A stretch of DNA of 42,515 nucleotides from Bacteroidota bacterium (GCA_963169325.1 CAUJEY010000323.1:1-42515), one strand, 5' to 3'; counted from the first letter of the stretch, positions 7,254 through 17,843 are shown. Made by a program: numbers and translations. Notes: generated by a model from the sequence alone, not told the origin.

Positions 7254-8490
7254 GCAGGGAGTGATCAACGGGCTCCGCGTTGAGGGTGCTTGTCTCGGTA
7301 CGACCCGGGTATTGCTCCAGGGCGCGTTCCAGACAATCCATGGCACAATTCAGGTCGTCGCAGTTGAGCACATAAGCCAGCCGCACTTCTTGCATGCCCA
7401 GCCCGGGGCTGCCGTAAAAACCCGACCCGGGCGCCAGCATGACCGTTTGGTTTTGATAAGAAAATGCTTCCAGCAGCCATTGACAGAACCGGTCGGCATC
7501 GTCTACCGGAAAGCGGGCAAACAGGTAGAATGCGCCATCTGGCAAATAGCAACTTACGCCAGGCATCGCGCTCAGGCGGCGGTAGAGCAGGTCGCGCCGG
7601 CGTTGATATTCGGCTTTTACCGTTTCGAAATAAGTCTCCGGAGTATCCAGCGTGGCTTCGGCAAATATCTGGCCGTAGGTGGGCGGGCTGAGTCGCGTTT
7701 CGGCGTATTTCTGAATGGCGGTCAGCAATTCATGGTTGCGCGTCAAGATGGCGCCCACCCTTGCGCCACAGGCGCTGAAACGTTTGGAAATGGAGTCCAG
7801 CACCACGACATGTTTTTCCAGACCCGGGAGATTTAAGGCGGAGAAAAACGGCGTATCACCGTAGCAAAACTCGCGGTACACCTCGTCGACCAGCAAAAAC
7901 AGGTTTCGCTCCATCACCACTTCCGCCAGGGTGCGCAACATCGCTTCGGGGTACACCGTTCCGGTCGGGTTGTTGGGGTTGCACAAGAGGATCGCCCGAA
8001 CATCGGGGGTAATCGCGCGGCGGAAATCGTCCACCGAAGGCAGGGCAAAACCCGTTTCGATCCGGGTCGGCACGGTTTTTACTTCAACGCCGGCCATGCC
8101 GGCAAAACCCAGGTAATTGGCATAAAACGGCTCCGGCGTAAGCACGGATTCGCCGGCGTCCAAACAAGCCAGCAGGGCAAAAAGGATGGCTTCCGAGGCG
8201 CCATTGGTGACTAAAATATCTTCGGGAGCGATGGTTATGCCGAACTTGTGGTAATACCGGGGCATTTTTTCCCGGTACGACGCCGTGCCGCCGGAAGGGC
8301 TGTAGGCCAGCAGTTTAAGGTCTGCCGCTTTCACGGCCTGTAGCGCCTGTTCCGGGGAGAGAATGTCGGGCTGCCCGATATTCAGGTGCCATATTGTTTT
8401 TCCGTCTTTTTTGGCTTGATCGGCGTAAGCGGCGAGTTTGCGGATCGGCGAACTGTGCGCCTGGAGGCTCCGCTGGGAAGGGTTGGGCAT
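7249..8490 (-). CDS. Class I/II pyridoxal-phosphate aminotransferase (aspartate aminotransferase-like)
   Basis: 413-residue fold-type I aminotransferase, cytoplasmic. It shows NIGQPDI near residue 37, the phosphate-contact region TNGASEAI (about 95-102), NPNNPTG (171-177), DEVYREF (202-208) with the pyridine-N-binding Asp, and SISK with the Schiff-base lysine K236 followed by RFSACGARVG. The C-terminal Arg region GMQEVRLAYV contacts the substrate carboxylate. It probably transfers amino groups between an amino acid and 2-oxoglutarate; the exact substrate is not readable. It converges on the SDR gene with no gap. The N-terminus agrees with relatives that begin by SxRSLQxHSSPIRKL. Confidence 0.9.
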   Translation of the reverse strand: MPNPSQRSLQAHSSPIRKLAAYADQAKKDGKTIWHLNIGQPDILSPEQALQAVKAADLKLLAYSPSGGTASYREKMPRYYHKFGITIAPEDILVTNGASEAILFALLACLDAGESVLTPEPFYANYLGFAGMAGVEVKTVPTRIETGFALPSVDDFRRAITPDVRAILLCNPNNPTGTVYPEAMLRTLAEVVMERNLFLLVDEVYREFCYGDTPFFSALNLPGLEKHVVVLDSISKRFSACGARVGAILTRNHELLTAIQKYAETRLSPPTYGQIFAEATLDTPETYFETVKAEYQRRRDLLYRRLSAMPGVSCYLPDGAFYLFARFPVDDADRFCQWLLEAFSYQNQTVMLAPGSGFYGSPGLGMQEVRLAYVLNCDDLNCAMDCLERALEQYPGRTETSTLNAEPVDHSLR

Positions 8491-8650
8491 TTATGTAAGA
8501 GTGAATTTGTGGGGTACAAAGGTAAGGGAAAACGTCAGGCAGAAGCGCCGCAATCTTGTTTTTTCACCAGTTCAGGCTCCAAATCCGTCATTTTTAAGGA
8601 GCAGTTCAGGCAACAAAATAAAGAGGCTGTCAAAATCCGACAGTTTTTGC

Positions 8651-8658
8651 TACTTTTG
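8651..8658 (+). promoter_or_regulatory. -7 box just before the CorC/HlyC-like gene
   Basis: TACTTTTG at 8651-8658, followed by CGGC, an exact match to TAnnTTTG. The ATG at 8670 is only 11 bases after the box, so the leader would be very short. No convincing -33 TTG is seen at the expected distance. Confidence 0.45.
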
Positions 8659-8669
8659 CGGCAGTTTCC

Positions 8670-10052
<1,383 letters not shown>

Positions 10053-10092
10053 ATGTTTCGCCCTATGGTGAATTAGAAAATTAACAAAGAAA

Positions 10093-10124
<32 letters not shown>

Positions 10125-10128
10125 AAAT

Positions 10129-11202
10129 CTATTCCACCCAATCCGCCACAAATACGTTCGTATCCCGCGTGCCGCCGTTATTCCGGTTGGACGACCAGGC
10201 AATTTTTTTGCCGTCGGGCGAGAACATGGGAAAAGAATTGAAGATACTTTCCGAAGTGATTTGCTCCAGGCCCGTGCCGTCTTCATTGATCATGTACAAC
10301 TGAAAATCGTAGCCGCGGGTGGAGTGGTGGTTGCTGGAGAAGATAATTTTTTTGCCTGATGGGTGGAAAAACGGCGCCCAGTTGGCTTTACCGAGTTGGG
10401 TTACCTGGTGCAGGTTGGAGCCGTCGGCGTTGCAGGTATAGATTTCCATGTTGGTGGGCGCTACGAGGCCTTGTTGCAGCAATTCCCGGTATTCGCGGAT
10501 TTCTTCCGCCGTTTTGGGCCGGCTGGCGCGGAACACGATTTTAGAGCCGTCGGGGCTGAAAAAAGCGCCGCCGTCGTAGCCCAGGTCGAAGGTGATTTGT
10601 TTCAGGTTGCGGCCGTCGAGGTTCATCGTCCACAGTTCCAGGTCGCCCGAGCGGGTGCTGGTGAACAGGATTTTATCACCCTTTGGGCTGAGCACGGCCT
10701 CGGCGTCGTAACCGGGCGTGTCAGTGAGGCGCTTGGTCACCTTGCCCTTCAGATCAGCCACGTATATATCGTAGGAATCGTAGATCGGCCACAGGTATTT
10801 GCCGCCGGCGCGGAGTTCGGGCGTGGGCGGGCAGGTATCGGCATCGGCCATGGTGCTGGCGAAGATGATATGTTTGTTCCCGGGCATGAAATACGAGCAA
10901 GTGGTACGGCCCTTGCTTTTGCTGATATCGAGCGGCCGGTAGTTTTTATTACCTGCGGCTTTGTTTACTTCCATGGCGTGGATCTGGTCGCAGTGCAGGC
11001 CCCAGGCGGGGTTGTTTGTCTGAAAGGTCAGCCATTTGCCGTTGGGGCTCCAGTAGGCTTCGGCATTGTCGCCGCCGAAGGTGAGTTGGCGGATATTTTT
11101 GAGGTGTGTTTCGGGTTTTGCCGGCGGGACGCCGGGTGCCGGTTGTTGCGAAAAAATTGAAATTGGGAATAGCAAGGGCAGTAATAAGGCGATCAGGCGC
11201 AT
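10129..11202 (-). CDS. Exported TolB-like beta-propeller (PD40 repeats)
   Basis: 357 residues from the ATG at 11202 (MRLIALLLPLLFPISIFSQQ, a signal peptide); the frame extends 18 codons further upstream, but that would bury the signal. The body consists of repeated WD40-like PD40 blades: AYWSPNGKWLTFQT, AVLSPKGDKILFTSTRSG, AFFSPDGSKIVFRASR, PFFHPSGKKIIFSSNH and PMFSPDGKKIAWSSNR. The spacing implies a five- or six-bladed propeller. Such proteins are periplasmic or surface binding scaffolds; no catalytic domain follows, unlike S9 peptidases. The binding partner is unknown. It is divergent from the thioredoxin-like gene at 11389. Confidence 0.85.
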   Translation of the reverse strand: MRLIALLLPLLFPISIFSQQPAPGVPPAKPETHLKNIRQLTFGGDNAEAYWSPNGKWLTFQTNNPAWGLHCDQIHAMEVNKAAGNKNYRPLDISKSKGRTTCSYFMPGNKHIIFASTMADADTCPPTPELRAGGKYLWPIYDSYDIYVADLKGKVTKRLTDTPGYDAEAVLSPKGDKILFTSTRSGDLELWTMNLDGRNLKQITFDLGYDGGAFFSPDGSKIVFRASRPKTAEEIREYRELLQQGLVAPTNMEIYTCNADGSNLHQVTQLGKANWAPFFHPSGKKIIFSSNHHSTRGYDFQLYMINEDGTGLEQITSESIFNSFPMFSPDGKKIAWSSNRNNGGTRDTNVFVADWVE

Positions 11203-11388
11203 AGGAAAGGTGATTTTTGCCGCAAGGATAGCGTAATGTAGCCAAAAACCGGTCAAATTTTGGTCAAATATGCGTTTTGCCGATCAAAACCGCCCGGTTG
11301 CTCTTTTTTGCAAAATACCGTCCGAATCCCGGTTTCTGTCGAATCGTGTCAAAACACTTGCTACGATAAGGCGTTATTAGTGCCACTT

Positions 11389-11868
11389 ATGAAAAAAATA
11401 CTGTTATTCGGCTTTTTACTCGGTTGTGTGCTGCAACTGACAGCCCAGGATATTCCTTATATAAAAGCCGATCAACTGACCCGCTGGAAAAATGCCGGTA
11501 ACGATACGTTGTACGTCCTTAATTTTTGGGCCACCTGGTGTGCGCCTTGCGTGGCTGAACTGCCGGAATTTGAAAAACTCCACCGGGAATACGCCGGCCA
11601 AAAAGTAAAGGTTATTCTCATCAGCACCGATTTCCGGCGCGAGGTGGATAAAAAAGTGATTCCCTTTGTGAAACGCAAAAAACTAAAAAGCCAGGTCGTC
11701 TTTTTAGATGAAAGAACCCCCAATGATTGGATCAATTTAGTCAGTACCGACTGGACCGGCGCTATCCCGGCCACACTCATTGTCAACAAACAACGTGGCT
11801 ACGAACGTTTTTTTGAAAAACAATTGAGTTATAAAGAACTGGAAAAGGCGGTAATGGACGCCTTATAA
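11389..11868 (+). CDS. TlpA/ResA-like periplasmic thiol-disulfide protein
   Basis: 159 residues from MKKILLFGFLLGCVLQLTAQ, a signal peptide, so the protein is exported. The thioredoxin fold carries the active site WATWCAPC with C51 and C54, then ELPEFEKLHREY and a cis-proline region AIPATLIVNK. The CxxC dipeptide Ala-Pro is typical of TlpA-like reductases that keep periplasmic cysteines reduced, for example in cytochrome c assembly. An in-frame ATG at 11260 would hide the signal peptide and is rejected. It is followed by a long repeat-built hairpin and by a second redoxin gene on the same strand. Confidence 0.88.
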   Translation: MKKILLFGFLLGCVLQLTAQDIPYIKADQLTRWKNAGNDTLYVLNFWATWCAPCVAELPEFEKLHREYAGQKVKVILISTDFRREVDKKVIPFVKRKKLKSQVVFLDERTPNDWINLVSTDWTGAIPATLIVNKQRGYERFFEKQLSYKELEKAVMDAL

Positions 11869-11869
11869 A

Positions 11870-12033
11870 GGTTACTGGTTTGAAGGTTTGAGGGTTTGAA
11901 AGTTTGAGGGTTACTGGTTTAGGGCACGCCGAAAACCCTCAAACCAGAAACCTTCAAACCCGCAACCCTCAAACCTTCAAACCAGTAACCCTCAAACCAG
12001 AAACCCTCAAACCAGAAACCCTTTTTATTTTAT
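11870..12033 (+). terminator. Repeat-built inverted repeat with T-tract after tlpA-like gene
   Basis: The left arm 11870-11896 and right arm 11964-11990 are perfectly complementary over 27 bases. Both arms consist of variants of the 8-bp word GTTTGAGG, and more partial copies fill the 67 bases between and the 29 after. The run ends in CCCTTTTTATTTTAT at 12019-12033. Hairpin plus T-tract supports transcription termination between two same-strand redoxin genes. Confidence 0.65.
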
Positions 12034-12057
12034 CTTCAAACAAAAATTTCACGCATT

Positions 12058-12666
12058 ATGAAAAGACTCCCTGCACTCATCGCCGTTGGCATTGCTTTGC
12101 TGACCTGGTGTTTCACCCTGCCTGTGCACGACGGCTACCACGTTGGCGACACAGCCCGCGATTTCAAACTGAAGAACGTGGACGGCAAACCCTACTCCCT
12201 CAAGGGCTTCGAAACGGCCAAAGGTTACATCGTGGTATTCACCTGCAACAACTGCCCTTACGCCCTGGCTTATCAGGATCGGATCATCGACCTGCACAAC
12301 AAGTACGCTCCCCTGGGATACCCCGTGGTGGCTATCAACCCCAACGATAAGGATGTTTCGCCCAGCGACAGTTACGAGGGCATGAAACAACGGGCCAAGG
12401 AGAAAAATTATCCCTTTCCGTACCTGATAGACGATACGCAGGAGATCGCCCGTGCTTATGGCGCTACCCGTACTCCCCATGTTTATCTGTTGGATCAGGA
12501 CCGCGTGGTGCACTACATCGGCGCCATCGATGATAACCACGAAGAGCCGGAAGCGGTAAAAGAAAAATACCTGGAAAACGCCATCAATGCCTTGAGGGAT
12601 GGCAAAGAAATCACGGTAAAAGAGACCAAGGCTATCGGCTGCAGCATCAAGTGGCGGAAATCCTAA
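12058..12666 (+). CDS. Exported redoxin-family protein with CNNC motif
   Basis: 202 residues with an N-terminal hydrophobic signal or anchor (residues 5-21). The thioredoxin-like/AhpC-TSA fold is shown by VGDTARDFKLKNVDGKPYSL and VVFTCNNCPYAL with C63 and C66, then PVVAINPND and a cis-proline region GATRTPHVYLLD. The CNNCPY active site is a recognised variant among Bacteroidota and Planctomycetes redoxins that lack the usual WCxPC. The C-terminal part contains ETKAIGCSIKW with one more Cys. Probable role: periplasmic thiol or peroxide chemistry; the partner is unknown. It is on the same strand as the TlpA-like gene but separated from it by a terminator-like hairpin. Confidence 0.82.
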   Translation: MKRLPALIAVGIALLTWCFTLPVHDGYHVGDTARDFKLKNVDGKPYSLKGFETAKGYIVVFTCNNCPYALAYQDRIIDLHNKYAPLGYPVVAINPNDKDVSPSDSYEGMKQRAKEKNYPFPYLIDDTQEIARAYGATRTPHVYLLDQDRVVHYIGAIDDNHEEPEAVKEKYLENAINALRDGKEITVKETKAIGCSIKWRKS

Positions 12667-12697
12667 CTTTTTAGTGCGTAAACTTTAGCACAGCCTT

Positions 12698-12737
12698 AAC
12701 GCCTGTCCTGCAATGTGGGGCAGGCGTTCGCGTTTTT
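12698..12737 (+). terminator. Rho-independent terminator after redoxin gene
   Basis: AACGCCTG at 12698-12705 pairs with CAGGCGTT at 12721-12728, extending inward with one mismatch, and is followed by CGCGTTTTT to 12737. It lies 31 bases after the redoxin stop codon. Confidence 0.7.
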
Positions 12738-12843
12738 GGGCAGTTGATTTTAATTCAGACAGGATCGACATGATTTTCAGGATATCCGACGACGATTTTA
12801 AAAAGCCTGAAAAGCCTGTTCACAACTGTCCAAAACTAAAAAA

Positions 12844-13596
12844 ATGAAACCGACTTTTTGCTCCGCTCTGCTGTTACTGACCCTAAGCCTTCTTGTTACT
12901 CCTGCTTCTGCCCAATCCCGCCGCGATTATTCTCCCGACCAATCCTTCATTTTTGGCGTTGCCCCAATCAGCCTGCTGACGCGCAGCGGCAAATTCAATG
13001 TGCGCGGCGAATGGGCCTATTCCGGAAACAAATCGTTGTCGGTTATCGTCGGCATACCCCGCAACAGCAAACTACCCGGATGGCTTGCCAGTGATATTGA
13101 AATAGATGAAAGCGGCCAAATAACAACCAATGAGTTCCGCTCCTTCGGTGTAATTGTGGAAAACCGGTTCTACCTCGGTTCCCAAGCCCTGCGCGGATTT
13201 TACTTAGCGCCTTATGCCCGTTACAATCGTATAGCGCTCACGCGGGTGACGGAAATTCCCGAACAGGGCGAAACACGTATTACCGGAGCCGTGGGTGGCG
13301 CCGGCCTGGGCGCCGCTGCCGGCTGGCAATTTCGCCTCGGCGAGCGTGTCACGATGGATGTGACTTTCATCGGTATCGATTTCAAGTGGCTCCGCGGCGC
13401 CCTGACTTATAGCAGTACCAATCCGGATAATGATATCGAAGCCTTTCGCGATAAAGTGGCGGAAGCCGTAAAAGACATCCCGCTCATCGGCTCGAAACTG
13501 ACGCCGGAGATTGAGGATGACAAAATAAAGGTTCGCACGCCCGGCTGGTTACTGCCGGCCTACCGGTTCAATTTGACGGTGGGGTATGCGTTTTAA
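12844..13596 (+). CDS. Outer-membrane beta-barrel protein of unknown function
   Basis: 250 residues with a signal peptide (MKPTFCSALLLLTLSLLVTPASAQ). The rest alternates polar and hydrophobic residues in strand-like blocks (VRGEWAYSGNKSLSVIVGI, SFGVIVENRFYLG, GFYLAPYARYNRIAL, GAAAGWQFRLGERVTMDV) and ends in aromatic Phe (LTVGYAF), the usual mark of a barrel for BAM assembly. A DUF3575-like barrel is possible. The gene is preceded by a terminator and followed by a repeat-built inverted repeat before the convergent tatC gene. No substrate is suggested. Confidence 0.75.
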   Translation: MKPTFCSALLLLTLSLLVTPASAQSRRDYSPDQSFIFGVAPISLLTRSGKFNVRGEWAYSGNKSLSVIVGIPRNSKLPGWLASDIEIDESGQITTNEFRSFGVIVENRFYLGSQALRGFYLAPYARYNRIALTRVTEIPEQGETRITGAVGGAGLGAAAGWQFRLGERVTMDVTFIGIDFKWLRGALTYSSTNPDNDIEAFRDKVAEAVKDIPLIGSKLTPEIEDDKIKVRTPGWLLPAYRFNLTVGYAF

Positions 13597-13673
13597 TGTG
13601 TTTTAGTGTTTTAGTCTCGTAGTCGGTACTAAAACACATAAACACTAAAACACATAAACACATAAACACCAAA
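13597..13673. repeat. Repeat-built inverted repeat between barrel gene and tatC
   Basis: Directly after the stop codon, TGTGTTTTAGTGTTTTAGT (13597-13615) is followed by 12 unpaired bases and a right side of ACTAAAACAC-type words with CATAAACAC interspersed. A perfect 10-bp core pairs 13606-13615 with 13628-13637. It sits between convergent genes, so a bidirectional terminator is plausible. Confidence 0.7.
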
Positions 13674-13682
13674 AGAGGCACT

Positions 13683-14594
13683 TTAAGGCTCATCCGTCGG
13701 CCGCACCTCTTTGCGCGGGTTTTCTTCCAAAGCCTGCTCCCGCCGCTTCTGCACCCTGGCGGCAACAACAATACTTACCTCGTAGAGGATAAACAGGGGA
13801 ATACTCACGATGGTCTGGGATACCACATCGGGCGGCGTAATAATGGCCGCAATGATCAGGATGACCACGATGGCATGGCGGCGGTAGGTGCGCAAAAATT
13901 GCGGCCCCACCAGCCCTATTTTAGCCAGAAAATAAATCACCACCGGCATTTCGAAAATCAGGCCGGTCGGTATGGTAAACATCGTCATGTAGGTCACGTA
14001 AGAATCAAGCGTCGGCGATGTTTCGGTGCCTTCGAGGGTGTAGCCGGCCAAAAAGTTGATGGAAAACGGCGCAACAACAAAATATCCGAAACTGACGCCC
14101 AGCAAAAATAGTCCGGAACACACGCCCACCACGCCGCGAATATTTTTCTGCTCTTCTTCGAGCAAGCCCGGGCGGATGAATTTCCAGAATTCCCAGAGAA
14201 TATAGGGAAATGCCACGATGATGCCCAGCCAGAACGATACATACAAATGCTGCATGAGTACTTCGCCCAACTGGCGGGTGATGATTTGAAATTTTACGGG
14301 CTGTACACACATCTTATCGCCCAAGCCGGTCCAGTGGGAAATACTGCATAAAAACCGGTAAGAGAAAAAATCAGGGTTCCGCGGGCCGAAAATCAGGGTA
14401 TTGAAAACAAAATCCTTGTTCGTGAAACAAACAATACCCACCACCACAATTGCTGCCGCCGAACGCAGGATGTGTTTGCGCAACTCTTCGATATGTTCGA
14501 AAAAGGACATTTCGGCTTTTTCCTCCTGAAGGCGCTCCACTTCATGTATTTGATCCATCGGCATAGGCAGTACATTGCTGTTTTGACGGGGCAA
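13683..14594 (-). CDS. tatC: Sec-independent protein translocase TatC
   Basis: Core membrane subunit of the twin-arginine export system, which recognises the RR signal and recruits TatA. The 303 residues contain the N-terminal motif MSFFEHIEELRKHILR, the extended first periplasmic loop typical of Bacteroidota, and six membrane spans. Conserved segments are FPYILWEFWKFIRPGLLEEEQKN, FGYFVVAPFSINF, TGLIFEMPVVIYFLAKIG and IAAIITPPDVVSQTIVSIPLFILYE. The C-terminal tail is charged and cytoplasmic. tatA is not in the window. No other membrane family shares these motifs. Confidence 0.95.
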   Translation of the reverse strand: MPRQNSNVLPMPMDQIHEVERLQEEKAEMSFFEHIEELRKHILRSAAAIVVVGIVCFTNKDFVFNTLIFGPRNPDFFSYRFLCSISHWTGLGDKMCVQPVKFQIITRQLGEVLMQHLYVSFWLGIIVAFPYILWEFWKFIRPGLLEEEQKNIRGVVGVCSGLFLLGVSFGYFVVAPFSINFLAGYTLEGTETSPTLDSYVTYMTMFTIPTGLIFEMPVVIYFLAKIGLVGPQFLRTYRRHAIVVILIIAAIITPPDVVSQTIVSIPLFILYEVSIVVAARVQKRREQALEENPRKEVRPTDEP

Positions 14595-14608
14595 AGGTAA
14601 TCAGAATG

Positions 14609-14669
14609 GTTTAATTAACGGGTTTAACGGGTTTAACGGGTTTCGGGTTGGCGGGTTTCGGGTTGGCGC
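14609..14669. repeat. AACGGGTTT and CGGGTTTCGGGTTGG tandem repeats
   Basis: Between the tatC start and the end of the next minus-strand gene there are about three copies of AACGGGTTT, then two copies of a 15-bp unit. The following 30 bases hold weakly complementary pieces (ATTAACGG, CCCAACCCC). This is another member of the short-word array set. Confidence 0.7.
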
Positions 14670-14705
14670 CATTAACGGTTTCTATTCCCAACCCCGGCTA
14701 AAAAA

Positions 14706-17700
14706 TCACCGGATAATGATTTTCCCTGCTTGAATCCCTGCTCCTGCCTGAAAAAGCCACGCATAAATTCCCTCCGGCAATCCAGCCAATGGGATAACAA
14801 CCCGAAATGCTCCTATTGGCGTACCAATATCCAATACCTTTACTGTCCGCCCGGCAGCATCCGTTATTGCCAAATAGTGCAACCCGGCTTCCAGTGCATA
14901 GCCTTCCAACACCGTAAAACCGGTCGTTGGGTTAGGAAAAAGCCGAACCAGTATTTCCGGACGTTCCAATGCGTTTGTACTGACCGTGACGCCCACGGTC
15001 ATCGTTTCCATCACCGTACAACCGTGTGCATCGGTCAGGGTAACGGTGTAAACGCCCGGCGCCAGGCTGCCGATGTCCAATCCCACAGCCCCGGTAATCC
15101 ACAGCGCTTCGAATGGCGCCGTGCCGCCGGAAGGCATCAGCGTCACTTTGCCGTTTGCCAGGACTGAATCGGTTGCATGCGTCACTTGTGGATTGGCCTG
15201 CAGCGCCTTCGGCTCATCGAGCGGCAGTGTCCAGCCGATGGTGCAACCTAAAGCATCGGTCAGCGCGCCGACATAATCGCCGGGCCCGATCGGGGCAAGG
15301 GTGGGCGCCGTGCTGCCATCGTCCCAAAGCCAGGTAAAGGGCGCTTTGCCGTTGTTGGGCAACACGGTGAAACTGCCGTCGGCAGCGCCGGGACAGCTGA
15401 TTTCGCCAACCTGAATCGTCACATTCAGGATGCCCTGTTTTTCCACATCCACTACCGCGACGGCTGAGCAACCATTGGCATCGGTCACAGTGAGCATGTA
15501 GGCGCGCGCGGCCAGGCCTGCGCGCAAACTGTCGGGATAGTCACCATCCGACCATTGATAAGTAAAAGGCGATGTGCCGTTCAGTATGTTGACGCCTGCG
15601 CTGCCGCCGAGCGTATCGCCGCACTGCACCGGGGTTGCCAGGGCTTGAAGGCTTACCGGCGGTGGCACGGTCAGTGGCAACTGGTATTCGGAGCCACGGG
15701 TATCGGCAATGGTAAACACATATTCGCCGGACGCCAAACCGGTCAGGTTCTCTCCGGTCTGTCCGTCAGATGTTGTCCAGGAGATGGTGTAGGGCGGGCA
15801 GCCGCCCGAAGGCTGCACGGCCACGATGCCCGAGGAATCAGCATTACAGGAAGGAGCGACTATCGGTTCGTCGGCTATAGTCGGGCCCTCAGTTTCGTAA
15901 ACACCGATGTCAACCCGGCCGCCGGCGATTCGCGGATTGCCCTCCAGGTCGGTGGCACCACCGGCATGATCGTTGTCGCCGGCATGAACCAGGGGAGAAC
16001 AGGGCAGGAGGCGGAAATCGCCTGCGGCCGGGTCGGCGAATTGTGGGTCAATACCGGTAAGGTTGCCCGGGCCGAAGGTGATTTTGGGCGAGAGGTTTGC
16101 AGGTATGGAATCAAAAAAACAGTGTTCGAAGTGGGGATTGGCGTACTGAGGGATACCCAGGGGAGTGCCATTATTATTTTGGAAAACAGAATTGTAAATA
16201 TTCGCCTTGCCGGCGTAAAACGGAAACGCCCCATCTTTCGCGGTTACGTTCGAATCGAACTGGCAATTGGCGAAGGTCATCGTTACCTCGAATGCCTCAA
16301 ACATTAAAAATTGCAGTTTGTTTTTTAGCCACACGCAATTATCAAAACGGTAGTTATTATCATTAAGGACAAACATACCATGGCCCTGATTATTTTCAAA
16401 AATACAATTGGCAAAGTGGTTTTCAACCGCGCTTGCATCTACCAGGCGGGCCCCATTATTTCCCTGAAGTCTGGAATTGCGAACGGATAAACTGGAATTT
16501 CCAGACAAGCCTAAACGTAAAACCCCTGCGTTGTTGTCGATATTTTCGAACAGGCAACTGTCAATTCGGACAGTCAAAGGCGTTGTCCCAAAGCTCGTCC
16601 GCGACAACGCTATGGAAGAGCATTTGTCGCCGGAAAAACGGCAACGCTGAAAATCCATCGAGCGAAATTGATTTTTAATATCCGGTACACGGACCAACCA
16701 GGTTCCCGAGGATTCATTCCGCTCGAATATACAGTCCGTAATCCTTATTGTAACGTCTTCCCGTTCACCTGGAATGAGTACCAGGCCGGGGGAGACTGTT
16801 GACCCAGTGCTTTTATTTTCTATAAATTGACACCGAGTCATGACGAAAGAATCTGCCTCATTGAGTAAGACATACACATTGCCGTCTCCGGAAACAAATT
16901 CTCCACTCGTGGTTCGGTTTCGCAAAAAAAGGCAATCTGCGAACATTGGCGCAAGGCCGCCGGTTCCTGCTATTGTATAAACGGCTCCCCCTGATCGTTT
17001 AGCTTCGTTTTCTTCAAAGCGGCAACGTTCGAATCGCAGGCTGCCGGACTGCCCCGATACCGCACCGCCGGATCCTACACCCACTTCGTTTTTTAAAAAA
17101 AAACAATCCAGAAATTCGGCATTGCAATTATTCGATGCTAAAGTAATAGCCCCACCTTGAGCCGCTTTGTTTTGTTGAAAATAACAATTTTCAAAACGGC
17201 TGTAATCGGCGGCAAATCCGAATATGCCTATCGCGCCACCGTTATTTTTGGCCTGGTTATATAAAAACCGGCAATTCCGTATTCGCGGAGCTATAACTGC
17301 TGTGTAGGTAGAATCCGCTATAAGGATAGCCGAGCCATTATCATCTAAGCCCGACCCAAATGCATTGCCGTACTGAAAGGTCAGTCCGTCAAGTACCGTA
17401 TTGCTATCCGGTTTGGACAAACACATGATGTGATACGAGTTATCGGTGATGAGCGGCGTACCGATCTGTCCGCTCAGGATGGAGGGATTACTTTCCCAAT
17501 CGCGCTGTTCCAGGCTTGTTTCCGTACCCGCAAAGCCGCCGAAAATACGCACGCCGTCAGCGGGTCTGAACGAAATGGTGCGGTCGGCAGTCGTTGTCGG
17601 CAAATAGTTGCCTTTAGCCACCCATATCTCGTCGCCGGCAATGGCCGGTTGAAGCGCTTTTTGCAGGTCGGTGAATGCGTTCGCCCAGGAAAGGCCGTTG

Positions 17701-17792
17701 CCATTGCCCGTAGCGGCGGCGTTTACATAATAGCGGGTTGCATAAAGGGGAGCAGCAAGCAATAGTGTCAGCGCCAGAAGTTGTATTTTCAT
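14706..17792 (-). CDS. Large secreted beta-helix protein with SprB-like repeats and T9SS C-terminal domain
   Basis: 1028 residues from the ATG at 17792 (MKIQLLALTLLLAAPLYA, a signal peptide); a start 9 codons earlier would weaken the signal. The first part has the common opening RYYVNAAATGNGNGLSWANAFTDLQKAL, followed by about 450 residues of right-handed parallel beta-helix coils (repeated C-F-N-GGA patterns such as RFENCYFQQNKAAQGGAIT). Four SprB-like repeats follow in roughly residues 650-935, each ending in GxYxxTxxDAxGC-like motifs. The last 85 residues form a type A T9SS sorting domain (RLFPNPTTGF ... LPEGIYAWLFQ ... GKIIIR). It is probably a surface-anchored or secreted adhesin-like protein. 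A -7 box lies 44 bases upstream. Confidence 0.9.
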   Translation of the reverse strand: MKIQLLALTLLLAAPLYATRYYVNAAATGNGNGLSWANAFTDLQKALQPAIAGDEIWVAKGNYLPTTTADRTISFRPADGVRIFGGFAGTETSLEQRDWESNPSILSGQIGTPLITDNSYHIMCLSKPDSNTVLDGLTFQYGNAFGSGLDDNGSAILIADSTYTAVIAPRIRNCRFLYNQAKNNGGAIGIFGFAADYSRFENCYFQQNKAAQGGAITLASNNCNAEFLDCFFLKNEVGVGSGGAVSGQSGSLRFERCRFEENEAKRSGGAVYTIAGTGGLAPMFADCLFLRNRTTSGEFVSGDGNVYVLLNEADSFVMTRCQFIENKSTGSTVSPGLVLIPGEREDVTIRITDCIFERNESSGTWLVRVPDIKNQFRSMDFQRCRFSGDKCSSIALSRTSFGTTPLTVRIDSCLFENIDNNAGVLRLGLSGNSSLSVRNSRLQGNNGARLVDASAVENHFANCIFENNQGHGMFVLNDNNYRFDNCVWLKNKLQFLMFEAFEVTMTFANCQFDSNVTAKDGAFPFYAGKANIYNSVFQNNNGTPLGIPQYANPHFEHCFFDSIPANLSPKITFGPGNLTGIDPQFADPAAGDFRLLPCSPLVHAGDNDHAGGATDLEGNPRIAGGRVDIGVYETEGPTIADEPIVAPSCNADSSGIVAVQPSGGCPPYTISWTTSDGQTGENLTGLASGEYVFTIADTRGSEYQLPLTVPPPVSLQALATPVQCGDTLGGSAGVNILNGTSPFTYQWSDGDYPDSLRAGLAARAYMLTVTDANGCSAVAVVDVEKQGILNVTIQVGEISCPGAADGSFTVLPNNGKAPFTWLWDDGSTAPTLAPIGPGDYVGALTDALGCTIGWTLPLDEPKALQANPQVTHATDSVLANGKVTLMPSGGTAPFEALWITGAVGLDIGSLAPGVYTVTLTDAHGCTVMETMTVGVTVSTNALERPEILVRLFPNPTTGFTVLEGYALEAGLHYLAITDAAGRTVKVLDIGTPIGAFRVVIPLAGLPEGIYAWLFQAGAGIQAGKIIIR

Positions 17793-17835
17793 CGTTGATT
17801 GGAAATTTCGCATGAACAAAACTTTTTAAAACAAC

Positions 17836-17843
17836 CAAAAGTA
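17836..17843 (-). promoter_or_regulatory. -7 box for the beta-helix gene
   Basis: On the minus strand TACTTTTG (17843 to 17836) matches TAnnTTTG. A TTG on the same strand (17869-17867) is 23 bases upstream, slightly longer than the usual spacing. The implied leader supports the 17792 start. Confidence 0.4.

Noticed and set aside
10363-11160. Long open frame on the plus strand opposite the TolB-like gene
   Set aside because: The minus-strand frame has a signal peptide and clear PD40 blades; the plus-strand product shows no domain and is a by-product of biased codon use.
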